57,521 nucleotides of DNA, from NCBI GenBank assembly GCA_002730735.1, contig PCAU01000006.1:1-57521 (forward strand). Direction: 5' to 3'. The stretch comes from Acidobacteriota bacterium. Lineage in GTDB: Bacteria > Acidobacteriota > Vicinamibacteria > Vicinamibacterales > UBA823. Position numbers and translations under genes: made by a program. The stretch's first letter is position 1. Each line of letters starts with the position of its first letter. Of this stretch, positions 26,597 to 35,378 are shown one piece after another. The notes under the pieces are model-generated. The model had not been told where the DNA came from. It saw only the letters and a list, made by a program, of their open reading frames with translations, and did not search any database.

Positions 26597-26992
26597 GTGA
26601 AAGTCGAATCCCCAGTCACGGTCCAGGAACGGCACACCGACGAACTCGGGCACCTCAATCACGTACAGACCGTCAAATTTATGGAGGACGCCCGTGAGGA
26701 CTGGTATGCGCAGTGTGGTCAGCCAGTATTTGACCCTGCCGGTTACGGTACCGTGGTAGTGAACATCAACTACAACTACCGTGGGGAGTGCTTTCTTGGC
26801 GAAAAACTCACCATCGTCACAGGCCCAGTCAAGCTTGGGCGTACTAGTTTCGTCTTAAGCCACGCGATTCTCAAAGCGGATGGCTCTACACCGTTCGACG
26901 GCCTCGCGACCTGCCTGATCATGGACATGAAGACCCGCCAGGCGATTCCCGTACCCGACTGGATCGCCAAGCATTTCCAGTCCGCACCGTAA
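26597..26992 (+). CDS. Hotdog-fold acyl-CoA thioesterase
   Basis: This 131-residue thioesterase has the segment ERHTDELGHLNHVQTVKFMEDARE, matching the DxxGHxN active-site region of the 4-hydroxybenzoyl-CoA type, then VVVNINYNYRGECFLGE. The GTG at 26597 is chosen because GGAG lies about nine bases before it and the hotdog domain begins there. The frame is open a further 258 bases upstream, but that part overlaps the deformylase gene on the other strand and has no family features. Substrate is probably a small acyl-CoA. Confidence 0.82.
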   Translation: MKVESPVTVQERHTDELGHLNHVQTVKFMEDAREDWYAQCGQPVFDPAGYGTVVVNINYNYRGECFLGEKLTIVTGPVKLGRTSFVLSHAILKADGSTPFDGLATCLIMDMKTRQAIPVPDWIAKHFQSAP

Positions 26993-27050
26993 AAGCAGCA
27001 GTATCCCCTTCCCTGCCGGGTGACGCCTCGAATCCGCTGTTCAGGGTCTT

Positions 27051-27431
27051 TCAGCGATCCAGCGCAACGACTGCGTCAGCCATGAACAGAGCACCTGGAA
27101 GCTCGGTCTTCACCGGTGTGCGGGCAGGATAAGGCTCACTGAACCAACGGAGGCAGATCTCGTTCAAGGCACTAAAGTGCGCCCAATCGGTGATGAAGAC
27201 GGTCAGCTTGACCACGTCCAGGAGAGTGACGCCGGCTTCTTCGACGATAACATTGAGATTCTCAAAAACCTGCTCGGCCTGTTCCTCGAAGGTCACACCA
27301 ACGACCTCGCCAGTCTCCGGGTCGAACGGTCCCTGCGCCGACACATACAGGGTCGTCCCGGCAGCCACCACTCCTGGTGAGTAGGGACCTTTCGGCGCTG
27401 CACCTTTTTCCGGCCGGATAATTCGTTTCAT
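27051..27431 (-). CDS. RidA/YjgF family imine deaminase
   Basis: This 126-residue RidA-fold protein has GPYSPGVVAAGTTLYVSAQGP near the N-terminus and the conserved arginine in PARTPVKTELPG, which binds the substrate carboxylate. The family hydrolyses reactive enamines and imines from PLP enzymes. The ATG at 27431 is chosen by family length; the frame is open upstream but overlaps the GGT gene. It starts 29 bases after the GGT stop and should be translated from the same message, suggesting that imine or 2-aminoacrylate intermediates occur in this pathway. Confidence 0.92.
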   Translation of the reverse strand: MKRIIRPEKGAAPKGPYSPGVVAAGTTLYVSAQGPFDPETGEVVGVTFEEQAEQVFENLNVIVEEAGVTLLDVVKLTVFITDWAHFSALNEICLRWFSEPYPARTPVKTELPGALFMADAVVALDR

Positions 27432-27459
27432 GATCACACCTTTAATGGGGCCGGTGAAT

Positions 27460-29067
27460 TCAGGCGGGCACCGCGGCACCGTCGCGACGGTTGTCCGCGG
27501 CACCCGCCAAGGCTCCGCTCTCCGGATCACGCGAGACGGCCTGCATACCACCGGTGGCCCAGGAGTAGGCCGGCAACACAGTAATTCGATGCCCAAGAGA
27601 CTCGAGTGCTTTGCGGGTCGATTCTCCGACCCGGTTCTCGATCTGTACCTCGGAACCGTCCTGCAGCCGTGCCCGAGGCATGTTGATGGCGTTCTGCAAT
27701 TCAAGACCATAGTCAAAGTAGCCGACCATCGCCTGTACCGTGGTCTGCAGAATGCCATAGCTACCCGGCGTACCCAGTGACAGCACACCCTGCCCGGCAG
27801 CGGTCGTGATTGATGGTGCCATGCACATGGCCAGCCGCTGACCTGCGGTGATCACGTTCGGCGAAGAAGGGTCCAGGTCACCCCAGTTGAGGAAATTATT
27901 CATCACCACACCGGTGCCAGGCACCATCACCCCGGATCCGTACGGTGATCCCAGGCTCTGTGTCAGGCAGACCAGATTGCCTTCGCTGTCGGCCACAGAA
28001 ATCGAGGTGGTGTGCTCCTTAAGCGCCGAGTGATCAAAAGGTCCCCCGCTGGCCCAGTTCTCTGTCGGCCCGATCACCGGCTCCCCATCCGCAGCCCGGG
28101 TCACCAGAACATCGACTTCGGCCAGCAGGGCATCAATCTCAGCGCGGTCTTTCTGGTTGTTCTGGATCCGCACACCCGCTGCGATCCGGATTACTCGGAA
28201 AACCAGATCCAGGTGGTCGGCACTGAGTAAATCGAGATCTTTGAAATTGAATGCTTCGAGTATCCGGAGACTGAGCAGGACCTGAAAGGACTCCGCTGGC
28301 GGCGGCGGCACATTGACCCGGTAGTTGTGATAAGGCGCTGAGATCGGTGCCTCCCAGATCGGTGAAACGGCCTCGAGGTCGGCCATTGAAATAGCACCGC
28401 CCGCGGATTGGATTCGCGAGACCAGCTTCTCACCCAGGGCACCGCCATAAAGATAACCGGTACCGTCGGCTGCGATCTGTGCCAGTGTCGCAGCCAGATC
28501 CGGCAACTTAAGGACCTGGCCCGGCTGCCAGTCTTGCTCTGCCCGGAATACCCGTCGCCACTCGAGATCCTTGATCCGACCGACGCTGCCACGGGTCATC
28601 GCCACAAAAAAACTCGAGACCGGGAACCCTTCCTCTGCCAATCGTATCGCCGGTTGCAGTACCTCGTCGAAACCCAGGCGTCCATAACGGCTCTGCAGCG
28701 CGTACCATCCCGCCAGGTTGCCCGGGGTGACCGACGCATTGGGCCCGCTTTCGGTCTTTGCCTTGTCGACCTGATTCGCATCGAAACCTGCCGGGACGGG
28801 TGGTATGAAGTCGACGGTCTCAACCTTGCTTTCAGTAGCGAGGAAAAACGTCGCACCACCGGCTCCGGCAAGCCCCGACATGAACGGTTCGACCACGTTC
28901 AGAGCCGCAGTCGTTGCCGCAACGGCATCGAAAGCGTTCCCGCCTTTGCGCAGGATCTCGGCACCTGCGTTGGCTGCCAACGGTTGTGCCGCAGCTACCA
29001 TGCCATTCATCGATCGCACGGTGGGGCGCCCACCCAATAAATCATGCGGGGTTTTCTTTTGTTCCAT
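27460..29067 (-). CDS. Gamma-glutamyltransferase family protein without signal peptide
   Basis: This 535-residue Ntn-hydrolase has the GGT N-terminal signature NGMVAAAQPLAANAGAEILR, the autocleavage/catalytic threonine T353 in EHTTSISVAD, and GTPGSYGI near the C-terminal half. Length fits the family. Classical bacterial GGT is periplasmic, but this one lacks a signal peptide (MEQKKTPHDLL), so it is probably cytoplasmic. That fits oxamate-amidohydrolase-like or other gamma-glutamyl-amide hydrolases of the family. It lies between an MFS carrier and RidA in one direction, a likely uptake-and-hydrolysis operon. Confidence 0.9.
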   Translation of the reverse strand: MEQKKTPHDLLGGRPTVRSMNGMVAAAQPLAANAGAEILRKGGNAFDAVAATTAALNVVEPFMSGLAGAGGATFFLATESKVETVDFIPPVPAGFDANQVDKAKTESGPNASVTPGNLAGWYALQSRYGRLGFDEVLQPAIRLAEEGFPVSSFFVAMTRGSVGRIKDLEWRRVFRAEQDWQPGQVLKLPDLAATLAQIAADGTGYLYGGALGEKLVSRIQSAGGAISMADLEAVSPIWEAPISAPYHNYRVNVPPPPAESFQVLLSLRILEAFNFKDLDLLSADHLDLVFRVIRIAAGVRIQNNQKDRAEIDALLAEVDVLVTRAADGEPVIGPTENWASGGPFDHSALKEHTTSISVADSEGNLVCLTQSLGSPYGSGVMVPGTGVVMNNFLNWGDLDPSSPNVITAGQRLAMCMAPSITTAAGQGVLSLGTPGSYGILQTTVQAMVGYFDYGLELQNAINMPRARLQDGSEVQIENRVGESTRKALESLGHRITVLPAYSWATGGMQAVSRDPESGALAGAADNRRDGAAVPA

Positions 29068-29178
29068 TACACTGTGCTCCAGTCTCGCGGGTTAGTCTCC
29101 GTCAGGATACGCTTACACATCTCGTGCTCAACAATAGCCCAATACTCCATAGGTGGATTATGCCAGCCCGCACACTCA

Positions 29179-30408
29179 TCAAGCTCTTGAATCGCTGCGG
29201 TCCGATGCAATCAGAAAAGCCAACGCAGTTCCCGCCAGCGCCATAATCAACACCACTGAAATGCCAATGCGCACGTCCTCTGCCGCACCGAGGTAGACAG
29301 TCAGCCAGGCCACCACGGCACCAAAGGCCAGCTGGAAGCTGCCGGCCAGCCCGGAGGCAAATCCTGCCACCGAACGACCCGCCGAACTGACCGCACCGAT
29401 GGTCGAATTGGCAACGACCAAACCGTTGGAGAAGGCAAACAGCATGGCTGGCAATATCAGTGCCGGCACTGTCCGAAATCCGAGAAAGGCCAGAGCCGCC
29501 ATCGTCCCGGTCGCGATTATCGACAGGGACGACCCCGCCCGCACCATACGGGGTATACCCCACCCCGGAGTCAACTTGCGGCTCAAGGCACTGCCGATCA
29601 GAAACCCGACCGGAAGCAGGGTGACAAAAAAGCCAAAAGCAGCCGCAGAATAGCCCAGTTTGTGAAAAGCAAAGGGCAGAAATGACAGGAAAGCAAAGAA
29701 AATAGACGCCTGGAAACCAAGATTCCCTGCAAACAGCATGAACTGCCGGTTGCGCAAGAGCTCCAGGTAACTGAGGGCGACTGACTCCAGGTTAAGCCGA
29801 CCCCGCCGGACGCGGTGCGTTTCTTTGAGAATCAGCAACGCCGTAAGAAAGGTCACGACGCCCAGCAAGACTGTGACCGCCATTCCACCCTGCCAGCCAA
29901 ACAAGTCATAAAGGACACCACCAAGTGAGAAGGCCAGCATGGGAGCCAGCGCGGTCGCAGACATGACCGCTGCCATACTGGCGGCGGCAGCCCGTGGGGT
30001 GTGCGTGTCATTGATGATAACCCGCGACAGGACCATCGCGGCAGCCGCACCCACCCCCTGAATACAACGGGCCAGAATCAAGATAGCCAGGCTTGGCGCT
30101 GCAAATGCCAGAACCGACCCGGCAAGATAGAGCCCGAGCCCGACCAGCAATGGCACCCGTCGGCCAAACCGATCGGAACACGGTCCGAAAAAAAGCTGTC
30201 CAAAAGCCGTTGCTGCCAGAAAACCGGTAATGACCATCTGCACCTGCTGGGCGGTCACCGAAAAAGCCACCGTGATACCCGGCAGCGAAGGAGTGATAAT
30301 GCTCGTGGCAAAGATACTGGTCGATACGATCAGCACCAACAACCAGGTCGGTTGGGGCGGCTGGCGTGAATAATCATCGGTACCCAGTCCAGGATTTTTT
30401 GTTTCCAT
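29179..30408 (-). CDS. MFS transporter, Bcr/CflA-like
   Basis: This 409-residue protein has about twelve membrane segments. It shows the LPGITVAFSVTAQQVQMVITGFL first loop and FFGPCSDRFGRRVPLL, the MFS A-motif, in the form found in the Bcr/CflA drug-efflux subgroup. Export of a drug or an intermediate is the usual role; import cannot be excluded. It is first in the unit MFS-GGT-RidA, 111 bases before GGT. An inverted repeat AGCGCC-N8-GGCGCT at 30415-30434 lies just upstream of the start, in place of a clear ribosome site. Confidence 0.86.
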   Translation of the reverse strand: METKNPGLGTDDYSRQPPQPTWLLVLIVSTSIFATSIITPSLPGITVAFSVTAQQVQMVITGFLAATAFGQLFFGPCSDRFGRRVPLLVGLGLYLAGSVLAFAAPSLAILILARCIQGVGAAAAMVLSRVIINDTHTPRAAAASMAAVMSATALAPMLAFSLGGVLYDLFGWQGGMAVTVLLGVVTFLTALLILKETHRVRRGRLNLESVALSYLELLRNRQFMLFAGNLGFQASIFFAFLSFLPFAFHKLGYSAAAFGFFVTLLPVGFLIGSALSRKLTPGWGIPRMVRAGSSLSIIATGTMAALAFLGFRTVPALILPAMLFAFSNGLVVANSTIGAVSSAGRSVAGFASGLAGSFQLAFGAVVAWLTVYLGAAEDVRIGISVVLIMALAGTALAFLIASDRSDSRA

Positions 30409-30875
30409 ATTAAAAGCGCCTTACGCCTGGCGCTGTCCATTACTCCCTGAAATCTGTCCTAGACCAGCGCGGGACAACAACGCTGGTGTTATGTACAACC
30501 AGTACACCACCATGTGATTGGCTGGATATCGATCTGGCAGTCCACATCGCCAGACACTAGATCCTGCCTTGATTTATCCGAACTGAGTCCGAGCCTGCGG
30601 AACCCGGCAGAGAGGGTAGGCATCAGGGGAAAAAACTGGTGCTGGACGCGTCAGTTGGATTTTGAACTGGATCAGCCCGCTAGGCAAGATTCCAGACGAA
30701 CACTCCGGATGAGAGCGTTAGAATCTGCAGATGGAAAACTGTCCCGCCCCGTTCATGACCTCAGATTCCCCTTGGCACCGCCCTCCGACCGAGGCTGGAA
30801 TTCAGATTACCGCTATTGACCCTCCGCCCAAGAATCTGTGGCCCGGGCGTCACTGGCCCTGAATTCTGAACCGCC
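30409..30875. other. 467-base intergenic region between divergent MFS and DMSP-lyase genes
   Basis: I see no gene supported by motifs or ribosome sites. The left end holds an inverted repeat (AGCGCC, 8-base loop, GGCGCT) at 30415-30434 next to the MFS start. The remainder should carry the two divergent promoters, but no clear -35/-10 pair could be assigned. Confidence 0.5.
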
Positions 30876-31424
30876 ATGCTCGCCGTTGCCCAGACCCGGC
30901 AGGTTCTCTCCGACATCGCGCGGGCGATGTCTGTGTGCGCGGAACAACCAGCACACAAAAACGCCATTGAGCGCTTTCGAACACAGATACCGGCAGCAGA
31001 TGAAAAACCTTTCGACCCGTCACCCCTTGAACCAGTCTCCCTGGCTCTTGCCGTCGACACCCGACTGGCCCGGCAGCTGACGTCTTTTGCCGGGCAACTG
31101 CCGTGGCGGGAAACGCAGCGGATGCCCGGCCAGGGCAACAAAGCAGTACTGTGCAGCCTTGACGAACTGTTTGTCTTTGAGGATCTCACCAGCGGACTGC
31201 TTTGGTTGGAACCAGGGGTCGCCTATCCGGAGCACAATCATCCACCACCAGAGCTCTACTTCACCCTGTCAGGGACGGCCGAGTGGAAGTTCGGTGGCAG
31301 CGATCAGTACCAGAGCGTCTCGGCGGGTAATCTGCTCCACAACCATTCTTTGGACACCCACGGCGTACAGGCGGGCGACACACCCCTGCTGGCGCTCTTT
31401 CTACTCTGGCACTTTGAGCCGTAA
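30876..31424 (+). CDS. Dimethylsulfoniopropionate lyase, cupin type (Ddd family)
   Basis: This 182-residue cupin has the metal-binding set H120, H122, E126, Y128 (PEHNHPPPELYF) and a distal histidine H162 (DTHGV). From memory, this HxHxxxExY spacing plus a distal His and the segment GLLWLEPGVAYPEH fit the DMSP lyases DddL/DddQ/DddK (PF16867). These cleave DMSP to dimethyl sulfide and acrylate, with the Tyr as base. I cannot assign one subtype. An in-frame stop lies two codons before the ATG, so this start is the earliest possible. It is convergent with an acyl-CoA ligase gene. A general cupin of unknown function is the alternative. Confidence 0.78.
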   Translation: MLAVAQTRQVLSDIARAMSVCAEQPAHKNAIERFRTQIPAADEKPFDPSPLEPVSLALAVDTRLARQLTSFAGQLPWRETQRMPGQGNKAVLCSLDELFVFEDLTSGLLWLEPGVAYPEHNHPPPELYFTLSGTAEWKFGGSDQYQSVSAGNLLHNHSLDTHGVQAGDTPLLALFLLWHFEP

Positions 31425-31515
31425 CTCCGCCTTATCAAAAAACCTGGTCGACGCTTATGCCGACAATCTGATCTTCAACGCTTATGGCATAGCCGTCTTG
31501 CAGATCCAAAGTTCC

Positions 31516-33063
31516 TTATTCGCGGGGATCATGTTTCCCCGTTGACAGCAGGTCGCGGAGGGTGGTCTTGAGTGTCTTGCCGTAGTTGTTCTTCGGCAGT
31601 GACTGGAGAAATCGGTAGTGCTTTGGACGCTTGAAACGGGTCATGTTCTCCAGGCAGAAACGATCGAGATCCTCCTCGGTGGTATCCATTCCAGACCGCT
31701 GGACTACAAACGCCACAACCTCCTCGCCCCAGTCGGCGTGAGGCCTGCCCACCACCGAGACCTCGAGCACAGCGTCGTGTTGAAGCAGCACTTCCTCCAC
31801 TTCCCGGGGATAGATGTTCGTGCCACCAGAGATGATCATGTCCTTGGTTCGGTCCTTGAGAGTGAGAAAACCTTCGCCACTGAGCACACCGACGTCACCC
31901 GTGTGGAGCCAACCACCTTTGAGGGTCTGCGCTGATGCCTCGGGGTTCTCCCAGTAACCGTTCATGACCACATCCCCGCGAACGATGACTTCACCGGGCT
32001 CTCCCTGCGCCACGCGCCCACCGTTCTCGTCGACGATTCCGATCTCCACATCGCTGCGCGCGATACCGACCGATGCCATCCGCTCCAGAAACCGGGGCGA
32101 ATCCCGATCGTTGTGCATCAGCTTCGACAAATAAGTGATGGTCATGGGTGATTCGCCCTGACCATAGATCTGCACCAGCCGGGGACCGAAAACATCGAGC
32201 GCCTGCAGCAAGTCCTGGGTATACATCGGCCCGCCGCCGTAGATAATGGTGCGCAGATTAGCCAGCGCTGTGTCACTGAGCACATCAGCACTCAGCAGGC
32301 GAACAATCATTGTCGGAGCAAAAAAGAACCCCGATCCGGGGTGGTTCTTCAGCAACTCGTTGATTTCCGCTGGATCAAATCCACTGCTTTCTGGAATGAC
32401 CTGGTTGGCGCCCTTGGCGAGGTGCGCAATGCCGTAGAGACCCGAGCCGTGAGAGAGCGGTGCCGAGTGGATGATGCTGTCCGTGTGACAGAGGCTCTCC
32501 AAGTCAGCGAAATAGCTCAGGGTCATCACCAGCAGGTTCCGATGCGACAGAACCGCCCCCTTGGGCCGGCCGGTGGTTCCGCTGGTGTAAAAGAGCCAGG
32601 CCGGGTCAGCTGGATCGACGTCAACCAGCGGTACAGGGTCAACGCGGATCAACTGGTCATATTCAGGGCTGTCAGCTGTGATTACATCTTCGAGCAGCCC
32701 TGTCACATTGCACAATGGTCCGACCGTCGCCTCCAGGCCACGATTGACCATGCACAGCCGGGCACCTGAATTCTCGATGATATAGCTGACCTCGCGCTGG
32801 TGGAGTTTGGCGTTTATCGGTACGGCAACCAGACCTGCGTGCCAGATCGCGTACAGCACCTCGGTAAATGCCGGGCAGTTGGTCATCGCGATCCCCACCC
32901 TGTCGCCTTGGACCAGACCAAACCGGCCAGTGAAGCCGGCGGCGAGGCGTTGTACCCGATCGGCAAGTGCAGCGTATGTCAGGCACAATTGTGCACCGTG
33001 TGACACTGCGGGCGATGTGCCAAAGCTGCGCGCGGTTTTTTGCAGCAGCGCTGCTACATTCAT
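31516..33063 (-). CDS. AMP-dependent acyl-CoA synthetase/ligase
   Basis: This 515-residue ANL-superfamily enzyme has the phosphate-binding FYTSGTTGRPKGAVLSH motif, YGQGESPMT in the second core motif and LHTGDVGVLSGEGFL. A C-terminal hinge and lid follow (KDRTKDMIISGGTNIYPREVEEVL), with the catalytic lysine near NYGKTLKTTLR. It activates a carboxylic acid with ATP and joins it to CoA. The chain specificity is unclear. Lying next to a DMSP lyase, acrylate or methylthiopropionate are possible substrates, but this is inference. It is divergent from the PaaI-type thioesterase gene. Confidence 0.9.
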   Translation of the reverse strand: MNVAALLQKTARSFGTSPAVSHGAQLCLTYAALADRVQRLAAGFTGRFGLVQGDRVGIAMTNCPAFTEVLYAIWHAGLVAVPINAKLHQREVSYIIENSGARLCMVNRGLEATVGPLCNVTGLLEDVITADSPEYDQLIRVDPVPLVDVDPADPAWLFYTSGTTGRPKGAVLSHRNLLVMTLSYFADLESLCHTDSIIHSAPLSHGSGLYGIAHLAKGANQVIPESSGFDPAEINELLKNHPGSGFFFAPTMIVRLLSADVLSDTALANLRTIIYGGGPMYTQDLLQALDVFGPRLVQIYGQGESPMTITYLSKLMHNDRDSPRFLERMASVGIARSDVEIGIVDENGGRVAQGEPGEVIVRGDVVMNGYWENPEASAQTLKGGWLHTGDVGVLSGEGFLTLKDRTKDMIISGGTNIYPREVEEVLLQHDAVLEVSVVGRPHADWGEEVVAFVVQRSGMDTTEEDLDRFCLENMTRFKRPKHYRFLQSLPKNNYGKTLKTTLRDLLSTGKHDPRE

Positions 33064-33203
33064 AGTCGGACCCCCGGATGAATGGCCACCACTTTTAGCT
33101 CAAAGACTGATTTGAACACAGCCTGCGCCACCGTGCAGGGTGAGTGTTACTGTATAACGCTACAATCAAAGCGGCGGACCTGCCTTCCAGAATTGGAGAT
33201 AAA

Positions 33204-33683
33204 ATGCCGGTGCAACAGTCTCTACAGGATCAATATTACTCGAGGGGCACCTGCTTTGGCTGTGGACCCTGTAACGTAGAGGGTCTGCAGATCAAGTCCT
33301 ACCCCAAAGACAAAGGTGTCACTGCCACCTGGACATCTTCCGAATTTCATGGCAACGGATTTGGATTCCTCAACGGGGGCATCATCTCAACGCTGCTGGA
33401 CTGTCATTCTGCAGCATGCATGATGAATGAGACGGTCGCGCGCTATGGTGTTTTCTGTGTTGATGATCTGGAACACTTCGACGACGAACATCCGGTTTAC
33501 CTGACCAACCAGATCACGGTGACCTTCCACCGACCCGTGCTTCTCAGCCAGGCGGTAGAGCTGTTCTCGGAGTGTTTGACCTGGAGTGAGAGATCCTGTC
33601 GATACCATTCAGAACTCCGGTACGGTGGAAAACTCGCTGCCGAGGCAGAGGTGCTCTGGAAACGCTTCCACTCCAAACGCTGA
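33204..33683 (+). CDS. PaaI-family hotdog thioesterase
   Basis: This 159-residue protein has CFGCGPCNVEGLQIK, typical of the PaaI-like group with an N-terminal Cys motif, then the GFLNGGIISTLLDCHSA active-site helix. The ATG at 33204 follows a GGAGATAAA ribosome site directly; an in-frame earlier start at 33144 lacks one. It hydrolyses an acyl-CoA of unknown identity. It begins a plus-strand group of four genes (33204-35335) with short gaps. Confidence 0.88.
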   Translation: MPVQQSLQDQYYSRGTCFGCGPCNVEGLQIKSYPKDKGVTATWTSSEFHGNGFGFLNGGIISTLLDCHSAACMMNETVARYGVFCVDDLEHFDDEHPVYLTNQITVTFHRPVLLSQAVELFSECLTWSERSCRYHSELRYGGKLAAEAEVLWKRFHSKR

Positions 33684-33697
33684 GCCGGTCTGACCCA

Positions 33698-33940
33698 ATG
33701 CCAGTTTTTGCACTTCAGTTTCAGATGACGTTCATTTACAACGGTACTTCCGGGCACGGTGCCACCTTTTCGGGTGAAGTTGACATCGAAGCGAGTGGTC
33801 CCGACACCGCTCGTCGGAAACTCACGTCGGAACTCGCATTGAACGCATTACAGCTCGCACTTGAACAGGACGCATCGTTCAATCGCAGCTACGACAACAT
33901 TGACATAAAGATCCGGAGTGTCGAGGAGAAAACCCTGTGA
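33698..33940 (+). CDS. Small protein of unknown function between thioesterase and IYD-like genes
   Basis: This 80-residue frame starts 15 bases after the thioesterase stop. It has no recognised motif; it contains a predicted alpha/beta pattern (FALQFQMTFIYNG, then a helix SELALNALQLALEQD). Position and spacing inside a compact operon support it as a real gene. A second start at residue 10 (33725) is possible. I do not recognise the family. Confidence 0.55.
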   Translation: MPVFALQFQMTFIYNGTSGHGATFSGEVDIEASGPDTARRKLTSELALNALQLALEQDASFNRSYDNIDIKIRSVEEKTL

Positions 33941-33965
33941 CACAGCCACCATGGGACCCAAGCAC

Positions 33966-34634
33966 ATGACAGAGCATCCTTTCATACCCTATAGGCCCAG
34001 CTCCTATCCTGACCCCGAGATGGAACAACGCTCCGCGACGTTTCTTGCCGAGATGAGAACGCGACGGACTGTTCGAGACTATTCGTCCCGGAAAATTCCA
34101 CAAGTCGTCATCGAGAACGCCATCCGGGTCGCTGGCAGTGCACCGAGTGGCGCCAACATGCAACCCTGGCATTTTGTGCTCGTCACTAGACAGGAGACCC
34201 GGCAACGAATTCGGGAGGCAGCGGAAGCCGAAGAGCGCGAGTTCTATAGCCACAGGGCGTCACAAGAATGGCTGGATGCCCTGGCACCGCTGGGTACCAA
34301 CGAACACAAACCCTTCCTGGAATCGGCGTCCTGCCTGATCGCAGTCTTCCTAAAGAAGTTCTCCCGTGATGGCCAGGGTCGCCGCCTTAAGAACTACTAC
34401 ACGTCAGAATCGGTCGGAATTGCCACCGGCATGCTGATCACGGCCCTGCACAATGCCGGGGTGGCCACCCTGACCCACACCCCCAGCCCTATGCGCTTTC
34501 TCAATGAGATTCTCAGCCGCCCTGCTGACGAGCGGCCATTCTTATTGCTGGTGGCCGGCTTTGCGGCGGAGAATGCCACTGTTCCGGATATACAGCGTCA
34601 GAACTTGAGTGAGATCCTGACCACTGTCGCCTGA
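33966..34634 (+). CDS. Nitroreductase-fold flavoprotein, iodotyrosine-deiodinase-like
   Basis: This 222-residue FMN protein has the nitroreductase start RTRRTVRDYS and SAPSGANMQPW, with the late FMN-side segment LLLVAGFAAENATVPD. Compared from memory with animal iodotyrosine deiodinase, the substrate-lid triad is conserved: E90, Y94 and K115, with spacings E-x3-Y and Y-x20-K. The C-terminal AxVPDxxR-x-x-L-x-x-I pattern also agrees. That enzyme reductively dehalogenates iodo- and bromotyrosines. A BluB-type or ordinary nitroreductase is less likely. The start is the ATG at 33966; an in-frame ATG at 33951 is possible. It lies between a small protein and a methyltransferase gene. Confidence 0.83.
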   Translation: MTEHPFIPYRPSSYPDPEMEQRSATFLAEMRTRRTVRDYSSRKIPQVVIENAIRVAGSAPSGANMQPWHFVLVTRQETRQRIREAAEAEEREFYSHRASQEWLDALAPLGTNEHKPFLESASCLIAVFLKKFSRDGQGRRLKNYYTSESVGIATGMLITALHNAGVATLTHTPSPMRFLNEILSRPADERPFLLLVAGFAAENATVPDIQRQNLSEILTTVA

Positions 34635-34675
34635 CAGGGCTTCGGCACCAGCACACAGGAACAAAGAACAGGCTG

Positions 34676-35335
34676 ATGATTGAAGAAATGCAGGTCTATT
34701 ACGACCGGCGGGCCGAAATCTACGACGCGTCGATGGGGTATGACAATACTGACACCGTTGCCCGGCTGCAGCCGGTGATCGACCATATCTGTGGTGCAAT
34801 CAGTAAGCGACAAGTACTCGAACTCGCCTGTGGTCCTTGTTTCTGGACCCAGTTCACCAGTCAAATGGCCGATTCTGTCGTGGCCTGTGATTTCAATGAG
34901 TCAACGCTGGCACAGGCACGCCTGAAAGATCTCCCCTGGGACAAGGTGTCCCTGCGCCAGGCAGACGCTTACGACCTCAAGGAGGTCGGGGGGCCGTTCA
35001 GTGCTGCCATGGCGGTGGACTGGCTGGCTCACGTGCCCTATTCCCGGATACCGTCGTTCCTGGAAGGCGTGCATTCAGTACTGAGCAGCGATGCTCAGGT
35101 GGTGTTCTGTGACCAGCTTCCAAGGTCAGGACCAGTCACCGGAGAATACGATGCTGACGGCAATCTGGTTGTGATGCGCCAGTTACCGGATGGCTCGAAC
35201 TACCGCGTTATCAAACATTATATGTCGGACGAGAAGATCCACCAGATCTTCAACCCATACGATGATTGCATAGAGATCAAACGCTTTCCGGACTGTCGGC
35301 GAATCGTCCTATCGTACACAGTCAAGAACCGCTAG
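34676..35335 (+). CDS. Class I SAM-dependent methyltransferase
   Basis: This 219-residue protein has the SAM-binding motif VLELACGPCFWT, an acidic residue after the second strand (VVACDFN) and the DAYDL loop. These mark the Rossmann-fold methyltransferase family. The N-terminal YYDRRAEIYDASM is common in the small-molecule methyltransferases of the UbiE-like group. Its substrate is unknown. It follows the IYD-like gene by 41 bases and probably belongs to the same unit. Confidence 0.87.
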   Translation: MIEEMQVYYDRRAEIYDASMGYDNTDTVARLQPVIDHICGAISKRQVLELACGPCFWTQFTSQMADSVVACDFNESTLAQARLKDLPWDKVSLRQADAYDLKEVGGPFSAAMAVDWLAHVPYSRIPSFLEGVHSVLSSDAQVVFCDQLPRSGPVTGEYDADGNLVVMRQLPDGSNYRVIKHYMSDEKIHQIFNPYDDCIEIKRFPDCRRIVLSYTVKNR

Positions 35336-35378
35336 GGCGATCGCATTTCGGACCCGCCTTGTAATCGACCGTGTCGCC

